Source of the DNA: Anaerolineales bacterium
GTDB taxonomy: Bacteria > Chloroflexota > Anaerolineae > Anaerolineales > E44-bin32
Direction: 5' to 3'
Assembly (NCBI GenBank): GCA_030608865.1
Contig: JAUWDI010000005.1
Coordinates: forward strand, 1 to 13,993
Length of the DNA: 13,993 nucleotides
Positions within the stretch are counted from its first letter, which is position 1. Each line of letters starts with the position of its first letter. The translations under genes were made by a program, and so were the position numbers. Positions 11,834 to 13,993 of the stretch are shown in pieces. Below the pieces are notes generated by a model. The model was given only the letters and a program-made list of their open reading frames with translations. It was not told the DNA's origin and searched no databases.

Positions 11834-13993
11834 ATGCGGGAACCAGGTCTCCTCCTGGCGTTCTATACCGACGATGAAGCGGCCTCCCTGGCTTACCGGG
11901 CTTTAAAAAAGCGCGGAGTCCGTCGCGTAGCGCTGCTTAAAAAATCCGCTGACGGCAGTGTTTCAATCAACAAGGCCACAGGCTTTTTTGCATGGATCGG
12001 TGGAATTCTAGGTGGATTGCTGATTGGCTTGCCGATCTTCCTGCTCGCCTCGCGCTCAGAGGGGCTTCAACTTGGTGTTGGTCAACTCTGGGGCAGCGTG
12101 ATCCCTGCATTGCTGGGTTATGCGATCGGCGTGGTTCTCGGGCTCTTTATCGTACGCATGTTGGATTTGGGGATTAAGCGTGATCTTATCGCTCGTTACG
12201 CGCGCTGGATCCTGGAAGACGAATTCCTCGTTCTGCTGCAGCAGGATATCGAATCGCTCAGATGGGCGATCCCAATTCTGCGTGAATATGGAGAAGTCCA
12301 ACCGACTATCTTCGCTCTCCATCCCGAACGGACGTATCCATCCGCAGACGATCGGTTTGAGCTGATCCCGCTTCCTGCGCCCCAGATTCAACACCACGCA
12401 GTCCGGTTGGCGCAAGAACATAGCGTCGCCCTAGGTGGTCAGAGCGATGTCTCGTGTCTGCGCCGTATGAAAGAAGCTCGACAGGTTATACGGTCGGTTC
12501 GCCGAGACTTAGCCGAAGCTGAGAGGCTCGAACAGCCCATCTCCCCCTCCGCTGAGTGGATACTGGACAATGAATATCTGATCCAGAGCCACATTCGCGA
12601 TGTTCAGATTAATCTACCGAAGAAGTTCTTTTTCGAACTCCCCGTATTGGTGAGCGAACAAAATAAGGGCCGCCCGCGCGTGTACAGTCTGGCGAAAGAA
12701 CTTGTGATGCACACCGATGCCCGCCTGGACCGCCAGAATATCGATGAGTTCCTTTCTGCGTACCAGTCGGTGTCAAACCTCACAATCGGTGAACTATGGG
12801 CGGTTCCAATGATGCTCCGCATCACATTGGTCGAGTCGATCGAGCAGATGGCCAAACGGATGATAGCAGAGTTGCGAGAGCGCGAGCAGGCCGATTTCTG
12901 GGCGAATCGATTGCTTGCGACGGCCAGGCGAGATCCGGATCAGATATTTTCTGTGTTAGCTGAGCTCACCGAGGATCAGCCGAATCCAAGCGCCTATTTT
13001 GGCTCACAGATCACGGGGCATCTCTATGATGAAGATGCCGCCTTGGTCCCGATGCAGAGCTGGCTGGAACGAACGCTACGAGGTCCGGTTGGAGAGATCA
13101 ACCTACGTGAGCAGGGGCGTCAGGCTGCAGAGCAGGTGTCGATCGGCAATGCGATATCGAGCCTGCGGCAATTATCCTTGCTCGATTGGCGTGAAGTATT
13201 CGAAAGCCATAGTGCGGTGGATAAGATATTGCTGCGTGATCCGGCACGCGTGTACCTCGATATGGATTTTGATACACGTAACAGGTACCGGCAGGCGGTG
13301 GAAGAAATCGCTCGTAGGGGCGAGGCGTCGGAGGAGACCGTCGCCCACGCGGCGGTTGACCTCGCGGCGGCACATACTAATCGGTCGAGGGGGCGTTCGC
13401 GTGAAAGCCATATAGGCCTATATCTCATCGGTGCCAAGCGAGGTGAATTCGTAAAGAGCGTGGAATGCAGCGAACCACCTCGTTTCCGACTCCTACAGTG
13501 GGTTCGCCGTCATCCCACGGGGATCTACCTCACCTCGATCGGGTTGGTCAGCGGGTTTTTTACAGCACTCGGCCTCATGATCGGCGCTCGGGGGATGTCG
13601 CTTCCCCTCCAGGTCTCCCTGGGGGTCTTGCTGCTGGGTCCATCGAGCCAGCTCGCAGTTCAGATCGTGAATTACCTTCTCACGCGTCTCCTGCCACCGC
13701 ATACGCTTCCGAAGATGGATTTCCGACACAGCGGCATACCTGAGGCGTTCAGAACGTTGGTTGTCATCCCCATCCTGCTGCTCGATGAGGAGACCATCCA
13801 GGAGGATTTGGAGAAGCTCGAAATCCGCTACTTGGCGAATCCGGAAGCCAACCTCATCTTCAGCCTTTTCACGGATTACAGCGATGCGCTTGAGCATCAT
13901 CATGTAGGCGATGAAGCTTTACTCCGGAAGGCGGCCGATGGCATAAAGGAGCTCAATCGACAATACGGCTCTGACCGCTTCTACCTTTTTCAT
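11834..13993 (+). CDS. Cyclic beta-1,2-glucan synthase-like protein (N-terminal 720 residues, truncated by window edge)
   Basis: The frame is open from the ATG at 11834 to the window end. Relatives (NdvB/ChvB/Cgs, GT84 plus GH94) are about 2,800 residues and make cyclic beta-1,2-glucan at the inner membrane. Residues 1-45 form an alpha/beta segment (LLLAFYTDDEAASLAYRALK) like small general-stress domains. Residues about 50-73 and 85-109 are a glycine-rich membrane hairpin (GGILGGLLIGLPIFLL). From about residue 236 the family signature appears: AEWILDNEYLIQSHIRDVQI, RPRVYSLAKELV, and MDFDTRNRYRQAVEEIA near 477. Membrane segments follow at about 563-585 and 590-617. Then comes the beginning of the GT84 region (PILLLDEETI, LEIRYLANPEANLIFSLFTD). 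Catalytic residues and GH94 lie outside the window. GAAGGA precedes the ATG by about 3 nt. Confidence 0.85.
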   Translation, partial: MREPGLLLAFYTDDEAASLAYRALKKRGVRRVALLKKSADGSVSINKATGFFAWIGGILGGLLIGLPIFLLASRSEGLQLGVGQLWGSVIPALLGYAIGVVLGLFIVRMLDLGIKRDLIARYARWILEDEFLVLLQQDIESLRWAIPILREYGEVQPTIFALHPERTYPSADDRFELIPLPAPQIQHHAVRLAQEHSVALGGQSDVSCLRRMKEARQVIRSVRRDLAEAERLEQPISPSAEWILDNEYLIQSHIRDVQINLPKKFFFELPVLVSEQNKGRPRVYSLAKELVMHTDARLDRQNIDEFLSAYQSVSNLTIGELWAVPMMLRITLVESIEQMAKRMIAELREREQADFWANRLLATARRDPDQIFSVLAELTEDQPNPSAYFGSQITGHLYDEDAALVPMQSWLERTLRGPVGEINLREQGRQAAEQVSIGNAISSLRQLSLLDWREVFESHSAVDKILLRDPARVYLDMDFDTRNRYRQAVEEIARRGEASEETVAHAAVDLAAAHTNRSRGRSRESHIGLYLIGAKRGEFVKSVECSEPPRFRLLQWVRRHPTGIYLTSIGLVSGFFTALGLMIGARGMSLPLQVSLGVLLLGPSSQLAVQIVNYLLTRLLPPHTLPKMDFRHSGIPEAFRTLVVIPILLLDEETIQEDLEKLEIRYLANPEANLIFSLFTDYSDALEHHHVGDEALLRKAADGIKELNRQYGSDRFYLFH

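Noticed and set aside
13120..13437. Overlapping minus-strand open frames of 79-105 codons
   Set aside because: They lie antisense inside the continuous glucan synthase-like frame and look like codon-bias shadows.
1..13993. CRISPR arrays, tRNA or rRNA genes, insertion sequences
   Set aside because: No spaced repeats of the right size, no cloverleaf or rRNA-like sequence, and no transposase-like frame or terminal inverted repeats were seen.

Overview
The window looks like bacterial chromosomal DNA of slightly GC-rich composition. It carries most of a bacterial microcompartment (BMC) operon, an ECF sigma/anti-sigma pair, a cluster of repeated small membrane proteins, thioredoxin, a class IV aminotransferase, and the first 720 codons of a cyclic beta-1,2-glucan synthase-like giant protein. 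No rRNA, tRNA or taxon-defining gene is present. An uncultured Chloroflexota (Anaerolineae-like) source is my best guess from gene content, but it is only an inference.

Region 1 (1-5176, minus strand) is a BMC operon of the sugar-phosphate-utilising (SPU) kind. In transcription order it has a GntR/HutC regulator, a ribose-5-phosphate isomerase B (RpiB) domain behind three tandem copies of a small domain, deoxyribose-phosphate aldolase (DeoC), a double-domain trimeric shell protein (BMC-T), a hexameric shell protein (BMC-H), a pentameric vertex protein (BMC-P, EutN/CcmL type), and the N-terminus of a PduP/EutE-like CoA-acylating aldehyde dehydrogenase that runs off the left edge. All three enzymes carry an N-terminal amphipathic helix of the encapsulation-peptide type. 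The expected chemistry is that DeoC splits deoxyribose 5-phosphate into glyceraldehyde 3-phosphate and acetaldehyde, and the dehydrogenase turns the acetaldehyde into acetyl-CoA inside the shell. A strong sigma70-type promoter with an inverted-repeat operator on its start site lies just before the regulator gene.

Region 2 (5276-7180) holds a DoxX-family membrane protein (minus strand, own terminator), then an ECF sigma factor and a short zinc-finger anti-sigma factor (plus strand, own terminator).

Region 3 (7377-9681, plus strand) is an operon-like run of unrecognised membrane proteins. It has a 59-aa single-pass protein, a 23-aa microprotein joined by a TAATG overlap to the next gene, and three paralogues of 239, 123 and 243 aa. 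The paralogues are built from five copies of one unit of about 90 residues with two membrane segments. I recognise no known family, and this is the best candidate here for an undescribed system.

Region 4 (9949-13993) has thioredoxin (plus) and a class IV aminotransferase (minus) converging on a shared hairpin terminator, a gap of about 530 bp, and the 5' part of the glucan synthase-like gene. That gene opens with an unusual stress-protein-like domain and a glycine-rich membrane hairpin.
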